64,000 bases of DNA from Dethiobacter sp. (GTDB lineage: Bacteria; Bacillota; Dethiobacteria; Dethiobacterales; Dethiobacteraceae), in contig DYEY01000002.1 in assembly GCA_020725465.1 (NCBI GenBank), positions 1-64,000 of the forward strand. Direction: 5' to 3'. The notes beneath the pieces are model-generated. The model worked only from the letters and a program-made list of their open reading frames with translations, was not told the DNA's origin and did not search any database. Numbering within the stretch: position 1 is the first letter of the stretch; the number at the start of each line of letters is the position of its first letter. Below are positions 27,975-34,109 of this stretch, piece by piece. A program made the translations under genes and the position numbers.

Positions 27975-28238
27975 TTAACTATCGCTCAATGCATCAGCTA
28001 ACTCTGCTAAAACATCCCCGTGACAAGCTTTTGGCTTGCACCAACAACCAAGCACCTGGCCTTTTAGCTCTGGTAACGCTGCAAGTAATTCTGGTTGTGT
28101 CATAATCCAGCGGTGGTACTTTTCGATAACCTGTTCTCGTGTTCCGTCTCGGCCTATTGTAAAAGGGTTTCCCCATTTACTGGGCCTGCCAATATAGATG
28201 TCGTACTTCTCCCTTTTGCAATGAACAACTTTTGTCAT
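27975..28238 (-). CDS. DUF4326-type protein
   Basis: About 87 residues. Conserved features IGRPSKWGNPF near the N-terminus and LGCWCKPKACHGDVLAEL near the C-terminus are those of the DUF4326 domain, common in phages. Cys and His positions could bind a metal. The start is uncertain: ATG at 28238 overlaps the ADP-ribosylglycohydrolase stop (ATGA), ATG at 28244 lies closer to GAGAGG. Function unknown. Confidence 0.75.
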   Translation of the reverse strand: MTKVVHCKREKYDIYIGRPSKWGNPFTIGRDGTREQVIEKYHRWIMTQPELLAALPELKGQVLGCWCKPKACHGDVLAELADALSDS

Positions 28239-29185
28239 CGGCATTTCGCCTCTCTGTTCTTTACCGCTGAGTCCGCGAGTCTGTCGAGCTGCGTTCTGAT
28301 TGCTGGTGCGAGAGCATCCACCCATCGCTCCGGGATGCTGTTATATCCGTAGATGGCTCCTGCGAGCCCTCCGGTGATGGCCGCTATTGTGTCTGCATCG
28401 CCGCCGAGATTCGCTGCCTTTATAACAGCATCCTCGAATGTTCGGGTAGTGTAAAAGCAACTCAAAGCGCATTTGAAGCTATCGACGACGTATCCCGTTG
28501 GATTTAAAGCGCTGTCCTCATCCTCGGACAAAAGTTCCACTAGGTCATATTCGCTTCCCGCGAGCATCTCGGCTAATGGTTTTGATAAATCTTCATTAAT
28601 AACCGCTTCGGTTATTAAGTGTATCATTGTCGTGTATAAAAAACAAGCCTCTGTTGATTTTTCGTCCCAGTGGGTCATTCTGCCTATATCCACGGCCATG
28701 CGCGCTGCCGTCTCCTTATTGGTGTAATAAAGTCCTGGGTAAACTGTACGCATGAGCGCTCCATTTCCGCCGCTACGTCCTCTATTTGCCTTCGCGGTAT
28801 CTCTGGCCGCCCTGTGCCATTCGTCCTTACTGGTGGCTCCCTGGTGGCTCCTTGAAGCTATTCTTGCTATGCTGCTCCCGCAGGTTCCTCCTATGTCTTT
28901 TGGGCCGCTTTTCATCCATTTTACGAACCGGCGCCCAATAGCAGGGAACGGGTACCCTGGCTTCTCTACGATGCCCTCCGCGACCGCGAGCGTCATTTGG
29001 GTGTCGTCGGTGATTTCGCCTGGCTCAACGTTCAGCCATCCGCCGCCTATCATGTCGGTTACCTGCCCGTGTTGCTCCTTTATCCGATCTGCGCTCATAA
29101 ATTCCAGCGGGGCACCCAGTGCATCCCCGATTGCCACGCCGTATAATGCTCCGGCGATTCTGTTCTTTAGCTCGTCTCTATTCAT
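28235..29185 (-). CDS. ADP-ribosylglycohydrolase family protein (DraG-like)
   Basis: 316-residue protein that would remove ADP-ribose from a modified target (protein or nucleic acid). Family motifs: GVAIGDALGAPLEF, EITDDTQMTLA with acidic metal ligands, GNGALMR, and GGDADTIAAITGGLAGAIYG near the end carrying the second metal-ligand set. The start at 29185 follows GGAGGGAAAAC; a longer frame without a ribosome binding site is rejected. It is an accessory gene at the prophage left end, coupled to DUF4326. A counter-defence or host-modification role is inference. Confidence 0.88.
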   Translation of the reverse strand: MNRDELKNRIAGALYGVAIGDALGAPLEFMSADRIKEQHGQVTDMIGGGWLNVEPGEITDDTQMTLAVAEGIVEKPGYPFPAIGRRFVKWMKSGPKDIGGTCGSSIARIASRSHQGATSKDEWHRAARDTAKANRGRSGGNGALMRTVYPGLYYTNKETAARMAVDIGRMTHWDEKSTEACFLYTTMIHLITEAVINEDLSKPLAEMLAGSEYDLVELLSEDEDSALNPTGYVVDSFKCALSCFYTTRTFEDAVIKAANLGGDADTIAAITGGLAGAIYGYNSIPERWVDALAPAIRTQLDRLADSAVKNREAKCR

Positions 29186-29625
29186 TGTTTTCCCTCCTTC
29201 TTCGCCCGAAGCTCGGCGATCTTGTTTTGCCATTCCTCTGACTGCTCCTGGCGGCGCTGCTTCTCCTCGTCGCTCATCAACTCGTATTCGAGGTCGTTTC
29301 TTGTACGACACACCTCTTTCAATATGGAGCACAATTCGTCCAGTGCTATCTTTTCCTTGGTCGGAAGCTCCGCTTTCTCTTTGGCTCCACGCAAGCGGTC
29401 TATGAGTCGATCTTTTTCCTCCTCGGTTATGAAATCCCAGCCGTATGCGTCCTGTATCTCCTGTTCCGTCTTGTACTCCATGAGTTCCATCTCTCTGGCT
29501 TCCTGCTGCTGATTCTTTTTGCTCACCACCTTGGCGATTTGGTCTCTAAGTCCTACGAGTTTTTTCTCCAGGTAGATGTAAGCGTCAAGCTCCAGCTTTG
29601 TGGCTTTGCGTACCTCCTGATTCAT
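29182..29625 (-). CDS. Hypothetical phage protein, coiled-coil
   Basis: 147-residue acidic/basic, mostly helical protein with long heptad-like stretches and many Glu, Lys and Arg. Start chosen at 29625 (MNQEV), 8 nt after GAGGAGG. The stop overlaps the next start by 4 nt. No domain recognised. Part of the left-end block of small genes read from the promoter near 31471. Confidence 0.65.
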   Translation of the reverse strand: MNQEVRKATKLELDAYIYLEKKLVGLRDQIAKVVSKKNQQQEAREMELMEYKTEQEIQDAYGWDFITEEEKDRLIDRLRGAKEKAELPTKEKIALDELCSILKEVCRTRNDLEYELMSDEEKQRRQEQSEEWQNKIAELRAKKEGKQ

Positions 29626-29639
29626 TTCACTGCCTCCTC

Positions 29640-29852
29640 TCAAAAATTCAGGCTTTCGTTCCCGTGTTCCTTCTGGTACCGATACCAGTTCAGCATGGTT
29701 ATGAAGTCGCCGGGGCTTATTATGGTCGAGCTTCTCTCCTCTCGCTTACCGTCCTTCTCCGGCTCGTATACCGCGACGTAAACCGGCCCGTCGTCCCTCG
29801 CCTGGAACACTTCCATTGTGCCGTTGTTGTTGACGTTGAATTTCATCTTCAT
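29640..29852 (-). CDS. Small hypothetical phage protein
   Basis: 70 residues, beginning MKMKFNVNNNGTMEVF and ending near YRYQKEHGNESLNF. Predicted strand-rich N-terminus and a helical C-terminus. Not recognised. Located in the same tightly packed series of small genes. Confidence 0.6.
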   Translation of the reverse strand: MKMKFNVNNNGTMEVFQARDDGPVYVAVYEPEKDGKREERSSTIISPGDFITMLNWYRYQKEHGNESLNF

Positions 29853-29864
29853 GGCTACTCCCCC

Positions 29865-30017
29865 TCAAAAATTGCGATAGGTCTGCTCTGCCTCTTCCTC
29901 GGTGTGGAAGTCCATCTGTTCGTTCATGAGGGCTTCCAGCACCTTGATGATATCGTGGTCGAGCCCGGCCTGTTTGGCCGCTCTTATCATGTATCCGATT
30001 GCTGCTGCGTTAGTCAT
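29865..30017 (-). CDS. Small hypothetical phage protein (50 residues)
   Basis: Found by reading the minus strand between its neighbours: ATG at 30017, stop TGA at 29867-29865, product MTNAAAIGYMIRAAKQAGLD... ending TYRNF. Helical and acidic towards the C-terminus, with repeated EE pairs. An AATAGGTGACA precedes it, a moderate ribosome binding site. It fills the gap between 29852 and 30033 in the same orientation. Confidence 0.55.
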   Translation of the reverse strand: MTNAAAIGYMIRAAKQAGLDHDIIKVLEALMNEQMDFHTEEEAEQTYRNF

Positions 30018-30032
30018 TGTCACCTATTCCTC

Positions 30033-30353
30033 CTATCTCTTGTAAACGGTATAGACCATTTCATCCGTCCCTGTAGTTCTCCTCTCATACTCTTCGGCAG
30101 TCATTGGGATTATACCAAGCTGGGCGCTCTTGATGCTGCCGTCTTGGTTGTAGCTCTTTGTGGCATAAACCACACGGTCAGCGCCGGTTTCTTGCTGCAC
30201 CCTGATAGCCTCTTTATTGAACTGCTTTTTTGCTTCTTCGAATTCGGTCATTGTCAAATGTCTGCACATTGGACTGTCGGGGAATCGAACCCATATCATT
30301 CGGCCATGCGCAAGGTCTTCCTGGTGCCGTTCATCAATGCTTTTCATGGTCAC
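30033..30353 (-). CDS. Hypothetical phage protein
   Basis: 106 residues; GAGGAGTGACC ribosome binding site ahead of ATG. Contains MIWVRFPDSPMCRHLTMTEFEEAKKQF, then a strand-rich segment. Not recognised as a known family. It follows a structured intergenic region. Confidence 0.6.
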   Translation of the reverse strand: MTMKSIDERHQEDLAHGRMIWVRFPDSPMCRHLTMTEFEEAKKQFNKEAIRVQQETGADRVVYATKSYNQDGSIKSAQLGIIPMTAEEYERRTTGTDEMVYTVYKR

Positions 30354-30400
30354 TCCTCCTCGTTCTTGGTTTATCTACTTGGTTATCAAAGAACAATTTA

Positions 30401-30492
30401 TATAAAAGGGGCGCCATCTTCCCCCCTCTGGCGGCGGGTTCCCGCGACCATCCCGGCATATGCCGGTAGGTTTCGGCCTGGCCCCTCCAGGC
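30401..30492 (-). other. Hairpin-dense intergenic segment with terminator-like end
   Basis: Within 92 bp, read on the minus strand: GCCTGG-N5-CCAGGC (30492-30476), the perfect palindrome CCGGCATATGCCGG (30466-30453), GCGGG-N2-CCCGC (30445-30434), then GGGG-N11-CCCC followed by TTTTATAT (to 30401). It could be an attenuator or a small structured RNA between two phage genes. Confidence 0.45.
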
Positions 30493-30498
30493 TCTCAT

Positions 30499-30741
30499 TC
30501 AGGCGGGGAGTTGTATATATTCTCCAGTGTCAAAGTCGAACTCAAAAACTCCTTCTAAGACTTCAATCGGGCCGCCATATGCATTACCGAGATTTCCTTC
30601 TACTATTTGAGCCTTGCAAACTTCAATCGTGGCAAGTTTCAATCCGTCAGTTCTGATGCCTTCCTCTGCTGCTTCGGCTGCGGAGATTGTTCCGCCGTCA
30701 TAAGATTCCAGGGAGTAAACCTTTGTTGCGTCAATTGACAT
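30499..30741 (-). CDS. Small hypothetical phage protein
   Basis: 80 residues, very acidic (pattern AAEAAEEGIRTD and EVLEGVFEFDFDTGEY). The first 20 residues could form a strand-turn-helix. Not recognised. Acidic small phage proteins are sometimes DNA mimics or inhibitors, but nothing specific supports that here. Confidence 0.6.
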   Translation of the reverse strand: MSIDATKVYSLESYDGGTISAAEAAEEGIRTDGLKLATIEVCKAQIVEGNLGNAYGGPIEVLEGVFEFDFDTGEYIQLPA

Positions 30742-30836
30742 TTCGTATGACCATCCTTTCCTGTGTTTTGCCTGCTCCTGGTTGGTTATCCACCCGCGCC
30801 GCGTGGAGGCGGCAGGCTATGCGGGCACCGGCGGCC

Positions 30837-31247
30837 TTATCCTGCCGCCGTCATGTAATCGTAAAGTTTGGCTTTCAGTATGGTAATCTCCAGCTTGGCC
30901 GCCTTCAGTTTTTCCTTCAGGTCGTCTATCTCGTATGCGTACTTTTGGGCTCTTTCGCTGGTCTCTTCCAGGGCTTTTGTGGTGCCCTGATGAGCGCTCC
31001 GTACACCTTCCAACTCCGCCTTGACTGCGGCAAGTTCCTTCTTGGCTCTATTCTCGTTCTCGTCGGCCTTGATGGCCCGGTCGATGTATTCCTGTGTGGT
31101 GATGCCCCAGTCGTTCTCGATGTTCTGTTCGGCCAGCTCGAAAGCTCCGGCGAAGGCTGCGGCCAGGTAGCTGTTTTCGCCGAGTTCGGCGACCATCTGC
31201 TTGATTTTCTCCAAAGTCTTGCGTTCCTGTTCCTTCGTGGCTATCAT
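30837..31247 (-). CDS. Hypothetical phage coiled-coil protein
   Basis: 136 residues, almost wholly helical; the second half (about 65-130) is a long coiled coil with regular leucines (LKEKLKAAKLEITILKAKL). Translationally coupled to the upstream gene by a 4-nt overlap. No catalytic motif seen. Confidence 0.6.
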   Translation of the reverse strand: MIATKEQERKTLEKIKQMVAELGENSYLAAAFAGAFELAEQNIENDWGITTQEYIDRAIKADENENRAKKELAAVKAELEGVRSAHQGTTKALEETSERAQKYAYEIDDLKEKLKAAKLEITILKAKLYDYMTAAG

Positions 31248-31438
31248 TGCTGTGCCTCCTTCTTGGCTATCCAGTTTTCCTTCGCTTGCCTGCAGGCTTC
31301 CAGGGTGGGTTTAACGCAGGAGAACAATTCTCCATCTGTGTGCCGGTAGTCGTATTGAACTGCCGTCTTCCTGGTGATGTTGCTCTTGAAGGTTTCATAC
31401 TGCTCTTGGCCGTTGGCCAGGTTTCTTGGATTTAACAT
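31244..31438 (-). CDS. Small hypothetical phage protein, first gene of the left block
   Basis: 64 residues starting MLNPRNLANGQEQYETFKSN. ATG at 31438 is 7 nt after AGGAGG; an upstream TTG in the same frame lies in the 5' leader palindrome and is rejected. It follows a strong promoter and is coupled to the coiled-coil gene. Confidence 0.6.
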   Translation of the reverse strand: MLNPRNLANGQEQYETFKSNITRKTAVQYDYRHTDGELFSCVKPTLEACRQAKENWIAKKEAQQ

Positions 31439-31452
31439 TATACTTCCTCCTG

Positions 31453-31500
31453 TTCTCAATTTCTGAGAATATTATAAACCACCATTGGTATATAAGTCAA
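31453..31500 (-). promoter_or_regulatory. Strong sigma-A promoter with an inverted-repeat operator
   Basis: Minus strand TTGACT (31500-31495), 18-bp spacer, perfect TATAAT (31476-31471). Directly downstream, over the expected transcription start, lies TTCTCA-N5-TGAGAA (31469-31453), a 6-bp inverted repeat that could bind a repressor. This should drive the block 31438 down to 27628 independently of the late operon, whose terminator lies just upstream. Confidence 0.7.
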
Positions 31501-31543
31501 GAAAAAAGACCACCCAAATACCAGCAAAGTATAAGGGTGGTCT
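31501..31543 (-). terminator. Intrinsic terminator of the phage late operon
   Basis: A 9-bp stem AGACCACCC/GGGTGGTCT (31507-31515 with 31535-31543), 19-nt loop, is followed on the minus strand by TTTTTTC. It lies just after the holin gene and separates the structural/lysis transcript from the left accessory block. Confidence 0.9.
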
Positions 31544-31566
31544 CGTGTCATATTTACCAAATCTCG

Positions 31567-31995
31567 TTATTCTACCGCGGTGCTTTCAACAGCAGGGGTA
31601 GCAAGGGTGAACGCCTTTTGTTCTTTGACGGTCTGCTCTATCTTGGTTTCCAGCCATACCGTAATATCCCCATATAGGTCGACAATTAGCTGCTTTGCGT
31701 CTTCCGTCAGCAGCGAAAGCGCGACATCCTTGGCCTTATTAAATGCCGTCTTCTGTGCTGCCTCGTCAAATTTCCCCTGGGCCTTGAGTGTATCGACGTA
31801 AGTCTGAGCCGTGTATGTTACGGCCTGGAGAACCGCGTCCGTCGCCTCCTGGAGATATCTCCTGACAATCTCGTTATCAATGGCCGTGCTTGTCTGGTCT
31901 GCCTTTGCCTTAAGGTATTTTACCAGATAACCTACTAAAACCGGGATTGCCGGTATAACCACTACCTGAATCAGGGTTGTAAGAATTTCTTTCAT
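31567..31995 (-). CDS. Phage holin, LLH family
   Basis: 142 residues. One N-terminal membrane helix (about 5-25, ILTTLIQVVVIPAIPVLVGYL) is followed by a long helical domain with the segment YLQEATDAVLQAVTYTAQTYVD and KAKDVALSLLTEDAKQLIVD, as in LLH-type holins of Gram-positive phages. Expected to form membrane lesions that release the amidase. Last gene of the late operon, 20 nt after the endolysin gene. Confidence 0.8.
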   Translation of the reverse strand: MKEILTTLIQVVVIPAIPVLVGYLVKYLKAKADQTSTAIDNEIVRRYLQEATDAVLQAVTYTAQTYVDTLKAQGKFDEAAQKTAFNKAKDVALSLLTEDAKQLIVDLYGDITVWLETKIEQTVKEQKAFTLATPAVESTAVE

Positions 31996-32015
31996 GAATC
32001 TCTCCTCCTTAACTT

Positions 32016-33035
32016 TTATACGAGCGTGACATCGCTGGTATTTACCCAGCTGAGAATCTCTTTGAGCAGCACTTTTCCGTCGCCGAGCTGCTGTACGGTA
32101 TAGGTGTCGTCTTTTACCCAGTCAGGGATTGCTTGGCCGGTGCTATACCTGGTAGCATTGCTCTTAATCTTAACTTTGCTGCCGACCGTTATGGACGTAG
32201 CAGCTGGTTCTGCGACGACAGCCGAGCCTCCCTGGGTGGTGATGAAGGTATCGAAGCCGTCAGCCTTGAGCCTTGCGGCCATATTGTCCGCATTTGCTTT
32301 CTGGGAATAGGCTCCTACTTGCACTTTGTAGAGGTTGCCGACCTGTACGAGCATGGTGTCGTATCCTTTTGCCTTAAGGTCTGCCAGTGTCTTTTCTGCG
32401 TTGGCTTTTGCGCCATAAGCGCCCACTTGTACCCTATAAAGAGATGTACCTGTCGTAGAGCCTCCTGAAGCCCCGGCAGAAGAGCCGGTACCTTTCAAGG
32501 CTGCAATGATGGCGTCAAATTGAAATTCGGAGCCTGGGCAGTTCGGTTTAGTAATTGGGTTTATCTGATAATGCCCGACAATATGCTCGCGATCTATCGG
32601 GATTTCCACGCCATAAATGCGTTTTACCTCGCTGCGGATGTACTTTATCAATTCAATTGTTGCTGAAAGCTGCGCATCGGTAAGCCTCCCTTTTGTCTTG
32701 GCCCATACGCCTTCGTGCTCAATGCTCACCGTATAGTAGTTGGCATTGGTCTTGCGTTCTCTCACCACAGCAAGGGTGCTTTTCCCGTAGTATACACTTG
32801 AACCAACGTCGGTACTGGTGCCGTTGCACCACGCTCCATCCGTGAGCTGGACGAGCTGTGCCACCCTGCCGTCCTGGGCGACCACGAAATGGGCAGATGC
32901 CTGGGCTTGAGGGTTGCAAAGCCAGCTCACCGCGCCATCATAACTACCTTCGGTAATATGGCACACAATCATGTCCGGTTTCCAGCCTTTGCGCCCATCG
33001 TATTTGTTCGGTGATGGCCTTTGCGTGATATTCAT
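32016..33035 (-). CDS. Endolysin: N-acetylmuramoyl-L-alanine amidase with SPOR repeats and SH3-like C-terminus
   Basis: 339-residue cell-wall hydrolase. N-terminal Amidase_2 domain (about 1-170) with zinc-ligand His in VCHITEGSYDG and EHIVGHYQINP, and the Cys in PNCPGSEF. Two tandem SPOR-like repeats follow (about 200-275; YRVQVGAY and YKVQVGAY), expected to bind glycan. The C-terminal 55 residues (SNATRY...IPDWV...YTVQQ...VLLKE) form a small SH3-like module also found in the tail hub protein of this phage. No signal peptide, so export depends on the holin. Confidence 0.92.
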   Translation of the reverse strand: MNITQRPSPNKYDGRKGWKPDMIVCHITEGSYDGAVSWLCNPQAQASAHFVVAQDGRVAQLVQLTDGAWCNGTSTDVGSSVYYGKSTLAVVRERKTNANYYTVSIEHEGVWAKTKGRLTDAQLSATIELIKYIRSEVKRIYGVEIPIDREHIVGHYQINPITKPNCPGSEFQFDAIIAALKGTGSSAGASGGSTTGTSLYRVQVGAYGAKANAEKTLADLKAKGYDTMLVQVGNLYKVQVGAYSQKANADNMAARLKADGFDTFITTQGGSAVVAEPAATSITVGSKVKIKSNATRYSTGQAIPDWVKDDTYTVQQLGDGKVLLKEILSWVNTSDVTLV

Positions 33036-33055
33036 GGATTATCTCTCCTTTCAGG

Positions 33056-33349
33056 TCAGGCACTTTGTCCTTGTCCTCCGGTGTAATTATCTATGGAGTC
33101 GATGTCGGCTCCATATAATTTCTTGAGCTTGATTTGATTCTCAACTTTGGCCTTGTTAAAGTAAAAGCCGGTTGCAGTGGCAAGCTCCGTAAACACTGCA
33201 GGGATTAAATAAGCGAGTGGAGAAAGGTCGCTGGTCTTCCATATCATCACACATGAAAAAACGGCTACCGCTGTGGTTGCCGTCGAAACGCCAATAAGGA
33301 TTAATTTGGAAAACTCAACCTTCCTTTTACGAGTCCTCATACTGTTCAT
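33056..33349 (-). CDS. Small phage membrane protein, possible second holin
   Basis: 97 residues with two hydrophobic helices (about 15-35 and 42-62), a basic N-terminus and a hydrophilic C-terminus. The two-TM plan and the position beside the endolysin fit a holin or antiholin, but no specific family motif is evident. Confidence 0.55.
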   Translation of the reverse strand: MNSMRTRKRKVEFSKLILIGVSTATTAVAVFSCVMIWKTSDLSPLAYLIPAVFTELATATGFYFNKAKVENQIKLKKLYGADIDSIDNYTGGQGQSA

Positions 33350-33361
33350 TGTTTTTCACCT

Positions 33362-33682
33362 CTAATACAGATTCTTCACCCCCTGCTCGGTCATGAAGTC
33401 TTTTTGTTCGTGCTTGACTTTCTGCGCGTATTCCAGGGCCGCGCTCATCTCGCCGTTGCACTTTCCGTCGCGGATTGCGTGAGCTGTAGCTTCTCCCAGG
33501 GCAATTGCGGCGCCGACGCTCCGAATGAGCAGGATTTGGTTTTTCTCTCGCGCCCTGTCCAATTCATCCCGCTTTTCGTCGCGCTTGGTTATGTTTCGCT
33601 GAATCGCCCAAAAGCAGAGTCCCGTCACAGCGCTTGGCACGCCCATGAAGGCCAGGACTGTTATAATGTCAAATTGCATCAA
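33362..33682 (-). CDS. Phage protein with one membrane anchor and a helical tail
   Basis: 106 residues. N-terminal hydrophobic segment (about 5-27) followed by a charged helical region (KRDEKRDELDRAREK). Sits 12 nt before the next lysis-region gene. Could be a spanin-like or holin-accessory protein in a Gram-positive setting; not recognised. Confidence 0.5.
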   Translation of the reverse strand: MMQFDIITVLAFMGVPSAVTGLCFWAIQRNITKRDEKRDELDRAREKNQILLIRSVGAAIALGEATAHAIRDGKCNGEMSAALEYAQKVKHEQKDFMTEQGVKNLY

Positions 33683-33737
33683 TATCTGTTCACCTCTTTT
33701 CTTCTGCAGGCGGTTCTGGCGGAATAGAGACTGCCGC

Positions 33738-33902
33738 CTATTGAGCTAAATCTGGCCTCATATTGTACACTTCTTCCAAGATGGCCTGCCTATCCTCTTC
33801 GGGGTAGGCCAGCACCAGTTCTTGCGGCGTCCCGAGGCCCATGTCATGTTTGGTGATGAGTGCTCTTGCGATTACCCTCACAACATAGGGTGCATAAATC
33901 AT
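33738..33902 (-). CDS. Small hypothetical phage protein (54 residues)
   Basis: Read from the minus strand: ATG at 33902, TAG at 33740-33738. Product begins MIYAPYVVRVIARALI and ends YNMRPDLAQ. The start overlaps the upstream stop (TAATG), which supports translation. By position it resembles the tiny XkdX-type genes after tail-fibre genes in PBSX-like phages, but the sequence match is not clear. Confidence 0.6.
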   Translation of the reverse strand: MIYAPYVVRVIARALITKHDMGLGTPQELVLAYPEEDRQAILEEVYNMRPDLAQ

Positions 33903-34093
33903 TACGCTCCACCTCCCGCTATTTGATCAGCAAATGCAAGCTCTAAATCCTGCAATCTTATCTGTAGCTCTACGTTTACAGCTACTTGGTCAGCCAATGC
34001 GAGTTCCAGGTCTTGAATACGCTTATTTTTTTCCTCCTCGCGTTGCCTGGCTGCCCGTAATGCAGCCAGGTCTGATTTAGCAATTGCTTCCAT
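33902..34093 (-). CDS. Small coiled-coil phage protein with an internal repeat
   Basis: 63 residues from ATG 34093, which follows TGGAGGTGGTATGT. The longer frame would overlap the tail-fibre gene and is rejected. The segment QDLELALADQ is repeated as QDLELAFADQ 23 residues later, forming a coiled coil. Directly downstream of the diversified tail fibre, it might be a fibre chaperone or oligomerisation partner (inference). Confidence 0.6.
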   Translation of the reverse strand: MEAIAKSDLAALRAARQREEEKNKRIQDLELALADQVAVNVELQIRLQDLELAFADQIAGGGA

Positions 34094-34109
34094 ACATACC
34101 ACCTCCAGT

